A stretch of 64,000 nucleotides of DNA from Montifringilla adamsi (lineage: Eukaryota; Chordata; Aves; Passeriformes; Passeridae): contig JAGGNK010008670.1 in assembly GCA_017590115.1 (NCBI GenBank), forward strand, positions 1 through 64,000. Direction: 5' to 3'. Positions 13,626 to 27,000 of this stretch are shown here, one piece after another. The notes beneath the pieces are model-generated. The model made no database searches. It saw only the letters and a list, made by a program, of their open reading frames with translations, and was not told the DNA's origin. The stretch's first letter is position 1. Every line of letters begins with the position of its first letter. The position numbers were made by a program, and so were the translations under genes.

Positions 13626-16600
13626 CTGATGTTATTACACTTCAGCTAGGGAAGAGGTCAAAGCATCTCAACTTGGTGATACTAAGGTTTTTCAAAAGGG
13701 AGTAACTGTATTCACTTAATATTAATCATAAATGCCATTCCCAATATATCACCCTGGTTTTTTAAAAAAATTTTAAGTTAATTGCTTGGCCTAGCCTGGA
13801 GGAAGTACTAGCTTGAAATTCAACAAAAATCTAGCATTTTTGAACAGAAGCATTGCTGTAAGTCAGAGTAACTTGGTGGAAGTACTGCCACTGCTTCTTC
13901 TCAAATCCCTGATGAAATTTCTCGAGAACTTTGCATCTCCAGGAATTCTATCATCTGCTAGTTTTTTAAGTATTAAAAGTTTTAGCACTTCCTGTAGTAA
14001 GGAAGAACATGCATGTTCAGGTGAGATACTAGAATTTTTCTATTTTGAGAGTTTAAAACTCTGGTCTGTGGAGGTAAGAAATTGTAAGAGTTATTGTTTC
14101 CTACTGAGGTAGAATACAGCTAGAATTTGGATACATGATTTCAACTTCCCTGTACAAATATAGAGCAAGGGAGTGTTTACTGTTTCAAGTCAAGTGGTAA
14201 AGAGAGCAAACAAAGAGAAATACATAGCTGTCCTGCCTGTACTTATCACCATGGCAAATGACGAGTGGAACTGGTAATAAACCCATGCTTTCTGCTCTCA
14301 GCCACATGTCCTGGTCAGTAGGTCTTGTGGCCTCCCATCCCAAAAGAATCACTAGAAAAGGAGAGCAGGCAAAGATAAAGCAGAGGGCAAGTTAGAAGAA
14401 AAACACAGCACACATCTGCCCTATTTAGTGTATTTGCCAAAGGAAAGGAGGCTCATAAATCAGTTGTACATGGTGTTCCTCAGTGATACTTAACCTTTTC
14501 ATTAAGCATAGGAAAGCAGTGGGAGCTCTCGCATCAGAACTTTTTAACAGTCTTGTAAAGAGAGGTGAGAGAGGTTACTATTGCTCCAATGCACCAGTTT
14601 TCTTTTTAATAGATGCCAAGTTAATCATTCAACCAGGAGAACAGCTTCTACTGTAGCTTGCTTGCATCGCCGATCACTGAGAATCCACCCAAAAGACAAT
14701 ACAAGAGTAACTGAGATCTACTCACTTCCCTGCTTAGAGGAATGTTAATTTTATTGTGCTAGCTAGAAGAAATTACAAGAATTCCTCAATCCACTACACC
14801 TCTGTTCACTGAAATGCATAAATAACATGAACCAAACAAATTACAGAGCCTAGCTTTTTAGAAAACTATCACATTTATCTAGCAGGTGAATTTTTTTTTT
14901 TTTTTTTTTTTTTAAGAAAACAAGGCCAGAACTATAATTGGCCCTGGGATGGGCAAAGAGAATATGGGAAGGCAGAATGTGAAAAGCTGAAATAAGTTAG
15001 AGTGACAACATAATATTTTGATTATTCAAATAGAAATGTGAAAGCCTTTTCAGTCCTATTGGAGAAAGTTACATTACATTGAAATCGTAGCAAATTTGTG
15101 CCACACTTTAAATTTTATGCAGAGTACTGTAAGTACTCAATAACTGTTCAGTCTAACTTCACAGTAAGGTCAAAGTGAGAAGGGCTTCAAAAAGAGGAGG
15201 GCATGACCCAGAACAGTTTTTGTCATCAGGGAAGTTTGTGACAACTTCAGGGCAAGAGAGAGATGGCTGGACAAAAATGAAATCAAATCTCTCAATACCG
15301 TGTTGAATTGGGCTACATTCTTTTCATCTATCCACACACTTCACACCATTGAGGCCTCTTTCCTAACCAGACAGATAACCATTTCGATGTTGTAAAAACT
15401 GAATTCTAACACTTTAAACTTGGACTGGATATGTCAAATTGATTCTTCTGGGTTGTTTTTTAAAATTTTTCCCCCTGGATTTTGCAGAGGCAGAAATAGT
15501 GTTTAATTCTGAAACTGTCTCTACAATGTTTTATTAATTTAATGGTTGGACTAATTGTGCATGTTTGCAAAATTATAATTGTAATCAATCTAAGTGGCTA
15601 ATCATGTACTTTAGAAGTTTACACTAAACAGTCCTGTTACAGGGATTGCAGTTTCTGTTACTGCTATGTAAATCCTAACTATATTTCAAAGCTACTCCTT
15701 AGTACTTGGTGTTTTGAAATGCCTTTTTAATTACACTATAAACAAGTTCCTATTAAAATAACACTATTAGTCATTAAAAATAGGACATTCTATAATGTAT
15801 AAGGGTAACTGGACTTCTGTGACATGCATGGTGATCGAATTTTTTAATTGCATGATGACAGGATCGTTTTCCATAGGGCTTTCACCTTGTTCAGTGTGCC
15901 AGTATTCACTTAATGAGCTGCTATACAGCACTTAGTCCATTCTTTCTGAATGCTGTCTCTTAATCCAGCAAAATCTATTCCTTCTCCCTCCTCACTAGGT
16001 TTTTATCAAGTCTTATTGTGTGCTGACAAGTAACAGTTTCCCTGGTTAGTTCCCATCCTCATATGTTACTTATCTTTTACCTACTCTTAAATTTATTCCC
16101 TTCCATAGAAACTGAGGCCTGGCTGGTTTTTTTTGCTCAGCCTAACCTAGGCGTAGATGCATTCCTATCCTGGTTATCATCTCAGAAGAGCTTTTCCTGA
16201 GCATTCTTCTCTTTTCTGTGAGCTTTTTTCCATCTATCCTCATGATCTTTTCTTCCATTTGTACTGGAAGCCAATGAGATACCTGTTTCTCAGGTTCTTC
16301 CTGTGACTTTTCCCTTCAGGTTATAGAAAAAGAAGTATAAACAGTCAGTAAAAAGGCACAGATGTACATGCAATCAAGTCACTCAAGGGAAGCATAGAAT
16401 TTACAGCCTGTTCAACCATGAACATTGGAAAAATCACAAAAGTGCATGTGCAAACAAGTATTATCATAGGGGTGGATGCTGCACTTCTCTGTCACACTAT
16501 CAAGCTGAACACTGGCAATCCTAGGGATTTTTTTTTTCTGATTGTTTAATGTAGAAACCAGAAGGAATTATACTCTTTTGCTCCACTCTAACATAACACA

Positions 16601-16810
16601 AAGGAAGCAAGGGAAGGGGGAAGGGCAGCCATCAACAGTGGCTATGCTATTGTTTTCTCTTCAAAAACTTGGCAAAGCAACAAGCTAGACACAGCTGAAA
16701 TGTGCTGGCTAAAAACTTCTCAAAACTTTCATCTGAGACAGACACAAATCATGCCTAATACCATCATAGGGAAAGTTTGTCAAAGCCACAGATACCTGAA
16801 AAAAGGGTTG

Positions 16811-16847
<37 letters not shown>

Positions 16848-17240
16848 TCCCTATATACGTACAACATTACCAGCATTGCCTTCAATTCTGATTCACATGC
16901 TTTTATGCATATGATGCTAATGCATGAATTGGAAATTAATGGTATGCACTAAATGCATATTTTAGTTTGGGGTTGTAATTCTGTGGTTGGTCAAGGAACA
17001 CTTCCTTGATTTTGGTATTTTTAGAAGTGAGTAATTTGATTTTGAAATAGGTCTACAAAAATTGTCTCAGCTCAAAAATGATCTCCCATACTGGGGAAGT
17101 TAGGAGTTGGAGCACTCTTTGTTCATGAGCTTGCATTTGAGTTTTATTTTTTAAATCAGTTCATGGCTCATTTGCCATTTCAAGTCAGAAAGAAATCCCC
17201 TTCCTAACGGTCTTCCCTCCATTTATTGTGATCAAAAAGC
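13626..17240. other. Intergenic sequence with poly-T and poly-A tracts
   Basis: No gene recognised. Notable only for a homopolymer T run at about 14889-14913 and an A run of about 31 at 16813-16843. Both are typical of retrotransposon debris or simple slippage, and I could not assign flanking elements. Confidence 0.55.
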
Positions 17241-17244
17241 GGTT

Positions 17245-17670
17245 ATATTTCATTGTCTTGAGGAAGGTAACGGATCACAGGAAAGGATCTGGGCCTCCTG
17301 GGGGACACGAAATTAAACACAAGCCAAAAATGTGCCCTTGCTGACAAGGTGAATGCTATCCTGGGCTGCACGAGGCAGATGGAGGGAGGGGACCCCTGCC
17401 CCCTGCTCAGCGCTGCTGAGGCCACACCTGCAGGGCTGTGCTGAGTTCTGGGCTCCCCAGTATGGAAGACATGAACACACTGGAGAGAGGGCAACAAAGG
17501 GCCACGAGGATGATGAAGGGACAAGAAAGCATCTCTCCTAGGAGGAATGGCTGAGGGAGCTGGCACCGTTCAGCCTTGGAGAAGAGGCAGCTCGGCGGAT
17601 CCCATACACCTGTACTAACGCCTGCAGGGAGAGTGCCAAGAGGACGGGGCCAGGCTCTTCCCAGTAGTTT
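17245..17670 (+). mobile_element. CR1 LINE fragment upstream of GYG1 island
   Basis: Sense CR1 sequence: the GGATCTGGGCCTCCTGGGGG block, the GAGGCCACACCTGCAGGGCT block, GAAGACATGAACACACTGGAG, GGGCAACAAAGGGCCACGAGG, and the TTCAGCCTTGGAGAAGAGGC segment of the CR1 3' region. It ends about 150 bp before the GYG1 CpG island, so it limits how far upstream the promoter can reach as unique sequence. Confidence 0.85.
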
Positions 17671-17819
17671 CAGTCCTTCTTCCCGCAGGGCTTAGCGGCC
17701 ACAGCAGCAACGCTCCTCCAGTGTACCACCGCCGCTCCCAGCCTGAGCCACAGCACCCTGACACGGTCCTACCCTCTATTCGCGCAGTGGAGCACTTTAA
17801 GCATTTTCAAGCTGCGCTT

Positions 17820-18093
17820 TACCCGGGAGGCACAGGCGCGGCCGGGCGCGGGGGGCTGCAGCCTCCCGGAGAGGGCGCGATGCCGGCCCCGGAAGGAGGG
17901 GGGTGACGTGCCGCCGCCGCGGGAGGCCATGGCGGGGGCTCCGCCCGCGGCGCCGCGGGGATTCCTCGGGGAGGGGCCTCCTCCGGCCGCCACGGACGAG
18001 CCGCTGCTGGCCCCGCCCCTATATAAGGGGCGGCCTCAGCGCGGCCCCGACCGCGGCTGTCGCGTCTCCCGCACCGAGCTGCGTTCGGGCACC
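17820..18093 (+). promoter_or_regulatory. GYG1: GYG1 promoter: CpG island with TATA box
   Basis: A dense CpG island (about 17.82-18.45 kb) with a canonical TATA element, TATATAA, at 18020-18026. A GC box (CCCCGCCCC) lies immediately upstream, and a CRE/E-box-like TGACGTG is at 17904-17910. Transcription should start near 18050, giving a 5' UTR of about 40-45 nt before the ATG at 18094. A TATA box inside a CpG island suggests a focused start site rather than the dispersed starts of a pure housekeeping promoter. The start position is inferred from spacing only. Confidence 0.8.
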
Positions 18094-21000
18094 ATGGCAG
18101 GTCAGTGTGCGCCCGCCCGGCTCGCGCCGCCCTCCGCGAGGGCCGCGGTCCGAGCTCCCGGCCGCGGGATCGCCGCGCCCGCGCCCGTTTCTAGGCAGCC
18201 GTCCCGGCGGCGAGCTGGCTTCGACTGGCGGGAGCAGGGGCTGCTCGCGGGGGGTTCGGAGCCGTCCCGCCGGGCACCGCTGTGCGGTTTGAGAGAACGC
18301 GTACGGTGCTGGCTCTTTCCGCGCCAGCTCGGTGCTCTGACCCGGGCTCCGTCCCCTAACGGGAGCGATGTCGCCGGCGTGGCGGGGAGCGGCATGGGCC
18401 GGAGAGGCCGCTGTAGGGGTACAGCGGCTCACAGGGGAAAACTCAGCCCTCTCCTGAAACGCCGCAGAGAGCTTGTGATTTCTGTGATTTTGATACTTTG
18501 CAGTGAGTAGGTCCTTACGGCTTTCCACTCCACGTACGTGTCATTTCTTTCTTCCGTTTGTTTTTGTGGGTTTTTTCTTTTTTTTTTTTTTTTTTTCTTT
18601 TTTTCCCCGTTTTTCACCTGAAGTTGTCAGCAGAGTCGGTTTCATTTTCAGGTCTGGAAGCCTGCAGGAAGTCTGCCCTCTGATGCATGTCTTGATAAGA
18701 TGCTCCTGTCTCTCTAGGAATCCTGTGCTCAAAAAAAATCAGATATACTAGCACCTAACTCAGAGAACAGGAGAAAAGGCAAGCACCTGTGAACTCTGGC
18801 TATGCCTAGGATAAATCTTCCAGGGGAATTTTTAAATGATCTGGGGCAAGCACTCCAGTAACGTCCTGCACGCCATCAAATGAAAGATTGCTTCTAGCTC
18901 AGACTTCCAGGATGTTTGTGGGTGTGTAAGGGCTAGCACAAAAACTCTTGCAAAGAAATATTATAGCCTATGATCTGGGCAGCCAAAGAGTTCTCTGAAG
19001 TAGCATGGTTTTGTCTGGGTAAGTCAATTAGGAAGCTGTGCAACTGCCTCTCATTCTATGTGGTTTTGAGGACATGCTGTCACCAAGAGTTCATTATGTT
19101 TCAGGCCTAACAGTGGCTGCTGTGTAAACACGAGATTCTGTGACGAAAGTGTTAACAGAGAAGGAGAAAAGGATGAGAAGGGAGAACCCACACAGCTGAA
19201 ATACTTGATGTTTAGGTAGAATGGACTAGTCTTTTGCAGATGTAACTTCTATAGTAAGCACCAACTGGTCTTGCCCCAATTGTAGTATGGGCTCATGTAC
19301 TTACGAATTATATAGAATAGAACACTTAGATATGATATATAGAGGATATTGAACACAAATAGGATGACATAGAATAGATGCAATAGACACTTTGGATATA
19401 GAATAAAACATAGTTTAGTAGAAACTTTGGAAAGTTATGCTGCCCTAGATGGTCTCCAGGTCGGCAATATTCATCTCCTGCCAAGCAGTTGTGAAGTTTC
19501 CTCCTAGAGATGGAATGCAGTAGGGGGCTTCTTAGCCTTTATTCCATCATTAAATTGACCTTATTTCCCTTTGTGTGTGTGAATATTCAGTTTCAAGAAG
19601 ATGAGACACAATAAAAGTGTACCTGCTAACAGGTCAATGAAGAAAAGATCTGTCTTTCAGTGGCAAGGTCACTTTAAGAATTAGTGCTACACTGGTAGGG
19701 GAAAAAAACCAAACCCAAACAACATTCAGATGAATATTGGGCACAATCCCACTTCATCTACAATGGACTTTTAGTGAGCTGTCTGAGAGCATAGTGTCAG
19801 ACTTCCATGTATTGAATAGTAACATGCAAATTACCTAGTGAAAAACCCTGTCCTATTAGGAAGATGTTTATAGAACTTAAAATATTACACCCTTGCCCTT
19901 TCAAAGAAACAAAGTTGTTCTGCAGATTTGCTGAATATGAACTAGTACAAATAGGCAGCTAAAAGTGAATTGAAACAAAATATCTTTATTCCTGGCATTA
20001 TATAAGCTTTTTTGATCTTTGTGATTGACCACTATAATCTAAATCCCTTGGGACTAGTTGGTTTTGCTGCTAAGCAAAATAGAAGGTTTTGTAGCTGGTC
20101 TATAGATCTTGCAGACCAGGTTTGCAGAGCCTATAGGCCATTATGGTACATGATTGTCTGTCATCAACTATTAAGCAGGAATTAAGTTAAAAAGATATTA
20201 ATGATGGTTGCCTTGTGAGCTTAGGCGTTGTGTGAAGCAACAATTTTTCTGAAAGGAGTCAGTATTTTAATCTTACTACTAGGCTTGATAGTAAGCCTTT
20301 AAGTGGCCAGAACTGTCACTCTCATCTAACCTAGTTAACACCTTTGTAAAGAAAAGAAATCAAAGTTGCTAAAATAAATTTGACTCTTGACTTTCTTAGG
20401 AAGAAACTGTTTTGTTGATGGAGTAAAATAGATTGGTAGAAAAGAGCATGCTTTGTAAAGTGATGGAACTTTGAAAGGAGGGCTACTAACAGTGAACTGA
20501 AGAACTTTTATAAGTTACTTTGCTTTTGTGAGTCCCCCTCTGGCAGTTTTAAAACAACATGAAAGAAGGCAACTCTTGTATAATATGGCTTCAGTAAGTA
20601 CTATAGGGCAAAACAATCTGTCTTAAGCTATATTTAAGATACAGCTGGAGCAGAAGATTATAGTACCTCTTTTTGCTCAAAAAGTAAAAATTGTTCCTGC
20701 AAGTTCAGGAACAATTGCTTTTTGTATTACTAGTTACTTCCTATTTAAATCTTGCATTCTTGTGACAGAGCTGCAATCATGGGTTGCAGAACAACTCATC
20801 TGCAAAATCCTGAGCTAGCAAAACTTAAAACTGTTGTCTAAGATATAATTCAATGCTTACTTTCATTTGAAAATGAATTGCAAGTTTTACGCTGCTTTAG
20901 TTTCAGGGCTGAGAGCTGAACCTAGAGAAACTCTAAAAAACCCTACTAACTTTAGGCCAAAAGCAAGCCCACAGACTCCAAACACTTTTTGCATAATAGC

Positions 21001-24000
21001 ATATTAGTGGCCCAAGTATAGCTCTTTAGAATTTTGGATTGTCTCTACTTTTGGCATGACTTATTTAACCTGTGGGCAAATTTGAAACAGTCTTGATTTT
21101 GTGGGTCATTTTAATGCATTTTGCCATGTGTCAAGTTACCAATAGCAAATATAGCTATGCAAGCCATCTGCTTCATTGAGTCACATAGGAAGGCCCTATA
21201 CACAGAATTAAAGGGCACATCTTAGAGGTCTCACAGCAAGATTACCTAACAATACTCAGTTTCTAATGTAGCTGTCTCAGAATAAAGTAGTGGATGGTGC
21301 TAACTTGACCACGTTGATTTCTTCCAGACCAGTCTTTTGTGACTCTAGCCACAAATGACTCCTATGTGAAAGGAGCACTGGTACTTGGTTCATCCTTGCA
21401 ACAGCATAGAACAACAAGGAAGCTGACTGCACTCATAACTCCTCAGGTGTCAGATCTTATGAGGTAAGGTCACTTAAATGCTTTGGACTGCAACAGTTCC
21501 TGCTGATGTGCAGGTTGAAAAATGGAAGTTAACTTCCTTAATAGTAACCTTTTAAAATTCTGGAAGCTAAATAGCTAATTTCAGCAGAACTCAACTTATC
21601 TATACTATCTGAAGTTCTGTAAGTTCTTCAAACATGAAACTGTTTATGTTTTGGTGTGGTTTTTTTTTTTCTTCCCTATGATGAGTTAAACAAGTAGTCT
21701 GCAGTTAGAGCTCTAAACCATGACTTGATACTGATATTTTTGATGGATCTTTGCTCTTTTGTAGTCCTGCTTAAAATTGTCCAACAATGTGATATTCCCT
21801 GTGCATTTGTTAGTACTATGTGTATGCATGTGGAGGTGGGGGCAGGGAATTGGTATTTATTTGTTTTGCAGAAGTATTCCCAATTGACATAATATAACAC
21901 AAGCTCTATTGAAATCTAGCAGACACTTCAAATTTTATCATGGGAGAAGCGAGCAGAACTGAAGTAGCACCAAGTATGTCAAATCAGCAGCTGAACAGAG
22001 GCATCTAACAAGGTCACCACAGTACATCAAATGAAATTAAGAGGCAACTGCTTCCTACAGCCTCCTTAGAATAGTCTCACTATGGAGTGGACTGGATTCT
22101 TTCCACATGTAAGAGGGTAAAAAAAAAACCAACAAAAGAGTTGATAACTATGGGGAACTACAGATGATAGGTCAGGATTCTCTGCATGGGGAAGTAATTC
22201 TGAAAAGAGTTATCAATATATAGACACAATAGAGAGGTGACTCAAAAAAAAAATGCAGTGACTTTTTCTGGAGTCTCCTGGCAGCTAAACAGTTGTATCA
22301 CTTATTAAAATGTTGCATATAGGAATATCCATTTCAGCCTACTAGGTGAGTGTGCTCTTCTAAGATGAACCATAAATGTACCTATGTGCTAGTGAAAGCC
22401 ACCTAGTACTATGCCCTTAGACCAGTGATACCTATGTACCTAATGGTGTAACTGGAACTTGCATTTCTCACCCTGTCTCCACTAACAAAGTATGCCTGAA
22501 GTTCAGAAGCACTGACCCACCAACTGTCAGTATAAAGACTGCTTTGCAAGGCAGAGTTCCAAAACTCATTTACAAGCTCTGTGGCTTAAATTGTACTGGC
22601 AATTGCTGAGCATTCAAGATATGCTGTAGAACAGTAAGACTTTACTGATGTTTCCTGTTTTAAGCAGCATGAGCACCTTAATCTCTTGAAATAATGATAA
22701 TGCTCTATTGATGGTAAAGCAAAGGTTGGATATCTGCCACAAAATTTTACTACACTGCCTGTAAGTTTGTCACTCTTTAGTGAATATGATACTGGTTCAA
22801 AACATTTTGTACCCACAGCCATGACTAAGTCAGTCTTGAAAAGACTTTATGGGATAAAGAAAGCTTTAGCAACTAGGTCTAGTCAGATGTCTCAAATGTC
22901 CCAGATGTCACAAACCCCGAACAGTGTAAGTATTGCATAAAATTGTGTCTCAGCTGTTTTGGATTCAGATACTGTCCTGCTCAAGCTAGTCTAACAGCTT
23001 CGCATTTCTTAATTGTCTGCTCAGAGTAGGCTGTTAGTTGCCAGAAATCAGAGTCTGGATGAAAAAAAAAGCTTAGTGTATGACTTACTGGACTTGATAG
23101 CAATCCCAACTAAAACTCTGTGTAGGAAGAAAACAAACCCCAAAAGACTTCTTTGTTTCCCAAAATGTGCACATGACAAACTTTACAGCAGACAGGTGTA
23201 CTTGTGTGTTTCAAAATATGCAATCAACTCTTACTACTTTTCAACAAGAAATGTTTCCTGGTCTCCTGTTATTCCACTCTCTTTATGGAATCTGTCATGT
23301 GGTCTGCTGTTGGAGTAACACTAGAACTAAATCTTGCCAATTGACTCTTCCCCAGGAGAGTGCTGGAAAAAGTCTTTGATGAAGTCATATTGGTAAATGT
23401 CTTGGACAGTGGGGATTCAGCACACTTGGCGTTAATGAAAAGACCTGAGTTGGGCATCACACTTACAAAGCTTCACTGCTGGGAACTGACACAGTTTTCA
23501 AAATGTGTTTTCATGGATGCAGACACAATGGTAAGTGGCTGTGTCTCATGGTACCTCTCGAAGACCTAGTATCAGGGCTGTTGGATTTTTTGTGTTTTTT
23601 TTTTTTTTTAAAGAGTAGGGGTAAAAAAGGGACTAGTAACAATAAGAATGTGTGTGCCTTTTAAACTAAATTAACTGTTATGAAGTCTGTGGGAACTATT
23701 TCTGTAAAGTACTGTCTTCTGTAAGATGAACACTGATACAAGAACTTCCTTTCATGTCTTAGTGTTGATGCCAAAATCCATGAAAACATGATACCACAAT
23801 TCCTAACCTAAAAGCATTTTTTTTTAACTCCTTTACAATTAGGTTTTGTCAAATATAGATGAGCTTTTTGAGAGAGAAGAGCTATCTGCAGCACCAGATC
23901 CAGGCTGGCCTGACTGTTTTAATTCAGGAGTTTTTGTTTACCGACCTTCCACTGAAACATACAGGCAGCTGTTACAGTTTGCCACAGAGAAAGGCAGCTT

Positions 24001-27000
24001 TGATGGTATGTATTAATTTATATTTCAGTGTAAGTTAGACCAAAATGGTGACAGTACTTGGGATGGCTCAGTAACTACATATATCTCATGGGGACTCTGT
24101 ATGATAGAATTCTCAATGCAGCTGTGCAAAAATTGTATCCTTCTCAGAAATAGAAGCTATCATTATAATATGTAGTAAAATTACTTTTCTCAGGCTTAAT
24201 GAAATAAAAAGTAAGTTTGGCCTCCAGACTTACAGGTGTAGAATCATATAACAAGAAATCATATAACAAGAAATGACACTCCAGTACTATGCTTCAGACA
24301 TTCTTAACAATCAAGGCTTGGATGTTCTATACTAACTCAGGCTGCTATAGAAAAATTAGTACTGGTCACCTTGAGCACAGCTTCAGAGAATCAAAAATTT
24401 GAAGATACAGCTATCTCTTCATATGCTATGTGATGGCTTCCTGTCTTTACAGGGTGTTGACTGTCTCTTTCCCAATATCAAGTGCATGTAGTAGCCTTGG
24501 CTGCTTCCCACTATAGGTTACTTGGGAACTGCCACTGTACCAGGGTTAAGCTTGAGAAGCCAAGTCGTGCTGTCTTGTAAGTCTACTAAATCTGTTACTG
24601 TTGCAGTAAAAGCATCTGTCCCTTGGAGATGGCTGTAGTTAAAGGCTTCTGAGTATCACTGTCTCCTGTCACTTAATTTCACTATGTTACTACTGTGGTA
24701 GAAAACAAAGTCTAACTGAAAAAAAAATATAGAAAACTATGTAAATAAGACTATAAAATGAAACTCTCAGATAAAAAGTAATGAGCTAGCCTGTTGACTT
24801 ACCTCTCAGTACTTTGTGAACAGTAAAATATTCAGATGCCACTCCTAATCTGTAGAAAAATCCTTGTTACTGTAGGGACTCTTGTGTGTGGCCTTCTAAA
24901 GAACATTGGTTACAGTTGCATGCTCAATGATACGAAATGAAAATGAATACTGCCATATAATGAAAGTCAAAGGTGCAAATTGATCACCAGATATGGCAAA
25001 ATCTATAGCATAATTCTGAATTGTTGCATTAAAACAAACAAATAAAACCCCCCCCAAAACCAACCAAACACCCTCTCCCTACCCCCCCCCCAAAAAAAAC
25101 TCCCAACCCCCTCAAAAGACACCAATCAAAAAACCCCCAAACAAATAAAACTGTTTTTGCAATATGCTTTGACTTGAATGTTAAAGCCATGCAATGGTGA
25201 AACTTCCTCTGTCCTAAACGCAAAGCAATTGTTGCAGCACTTAACAGCAAAAATAGTGGACGAACTGTTTAGTTATCAAATTTCTAGAACTGTAATTTGT
25301 ACTTCAGCTTCAAAATCTACCTAGTTTTTGTTAAATGGTAGCACCGATCTGATCTGAGTAATGATGCCACGGAGACCTAGACCATCTGTATAAGCTAGTG
25401 CTGAGCCCAGGAACTTGGTAGGGAGAAAGTTAATTGAAAATTAAATTGATCTAGAGTGTAATAAAAGGGCCTAGGAAACTTAAGAGAAACGTGTGAAGGG
25501 TCACTGCTTTTAATGGGACACAAGGATGCAAACTTAACAACCTACGAAACTATGTGTAGTTGAAGTCAAGTTGCAAGTACCTTGTTCACAGTAGGAGTAA
25601 CTAGGGAATAGAAGACCTTCGAATATTTCTTGTATGTAACAGCAGACAGCTGCCTCCTATGTAGTACTGTTGTCCAGAAATGGCAGAATGATGGCTACTT
25701 ATGTAGACATTTACTTTGTCTGTCTAAACTTCACCTTTGTAGATAATAAAGAATATGTCATGCAACTACTCTAGATACCATCTAAAAGTAGTGGATAGGA
25801 AAAAAAAGTTTTGTATTAGAAGAAATTTGGTAGTACTGCTACCTTAAGAATGTTGCTATTGCTTAGACAATGCTCTTGCTCTTTAGCCTGGGATCCAAAA
25901 TAGTTGCTTTTTCAGTCTTGGTGTATTGTACCTTGATATGTATCTGTAAATATGTCATTACTGTAAGTTCTGCCTGATTTTTCACCTTATGTGTGAGATC
26001 CTGTTTACATAACAGTACCTGTTGAAGTCTCAATTAGGACAGGCTAGATGCTCCTTTCATTGTCTGCTTTGGCACAAATGCATGCAATCTGACAAAAGGC
26101 CAAGTATGTTAAACAATCTGAGCGAGAAAGACTCCTGTAGAGTAAGTTAAATACACTGTTGCTGCCCCTTCAGTTCTTTTATGATGGATACAAGTTTTTC
26201 AAAAGTGCTTTCCTTCCTTTATGGATTGAGAGGCAAGTCAGAGGTTTGAAATTGCTGGACTGAGTCTCCAGGCTGTTTCTCACTCTGCAATCTGCATGTA
26301 TGCTGACAGCTGTAACAGGATACCTAGAATTTATATTTGTCAGTGTACTGTCTGTACATCTAAGTTTATGCCCAGCGTCTAGATATTTCAGCTGCAAAAA
26401 GCAAATTCTGCTCAAACAGTACTGCAGGTATAAACCTTAATACTGCCCTACATCGAATCATAGGCCACTAAAAACCTTTTTGTGAGTCAGCAGAGTCTGA
26501 GTGCTTAAGAAAATGAAGGATTAAAATGAAACATTGTCTACAAACTAAGCTATCCATTTACCTACCCCACAAGTAATGCTACTTGTGAATGCAGTGATAG
26601 GTGAAAGAATACAGCAAGTGAAAGTCAGAGGACTCCCTTCAAGCTCCTTGATAAAAGGGATTATTACCATTTAAAGACTAATCGATAAAGAATGAATGGA
26701 TATAGATAAATAGATTTTTACTTCTCAGTTGCTGCTTATAAACTAGTCTACTGTGGCCTGAAGGCTATATTTATTTTTTTAGCTAATCTACTACTCAGAT
26801 ACCAAACAACTTCAGACTCATTTAACCTTGTAACAACCTCTACTTGCAAACTAAGACATGATCCTTCTGAACACAGATTGTTATCCTCATTTAGTGGTTA
26901 GTCAGAAGCTTTTTAGTACAGCATTAGGAACACCTATTATCTGTTACGGAATTTGATGGAGTTTTACTAGAATCGTCAATGAGACTACATGTGCTTTACT

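Noticed and set aside
1..17000. Carboxypeptidase A3/B1-like gene expected by mammalian synteny
   Set aside because: No zinc-binding or substrate-binding motif frames were seen on either strand.
17903..18528. Long open frames (up to 200 codons) on both strands over the GYG1 promoter
   Set aside because: They lie in a CpG island where stop codons are rare by composition, overlap each other in several frames and match no family. The real start is the ATG at 18094, which splices after seven bases.
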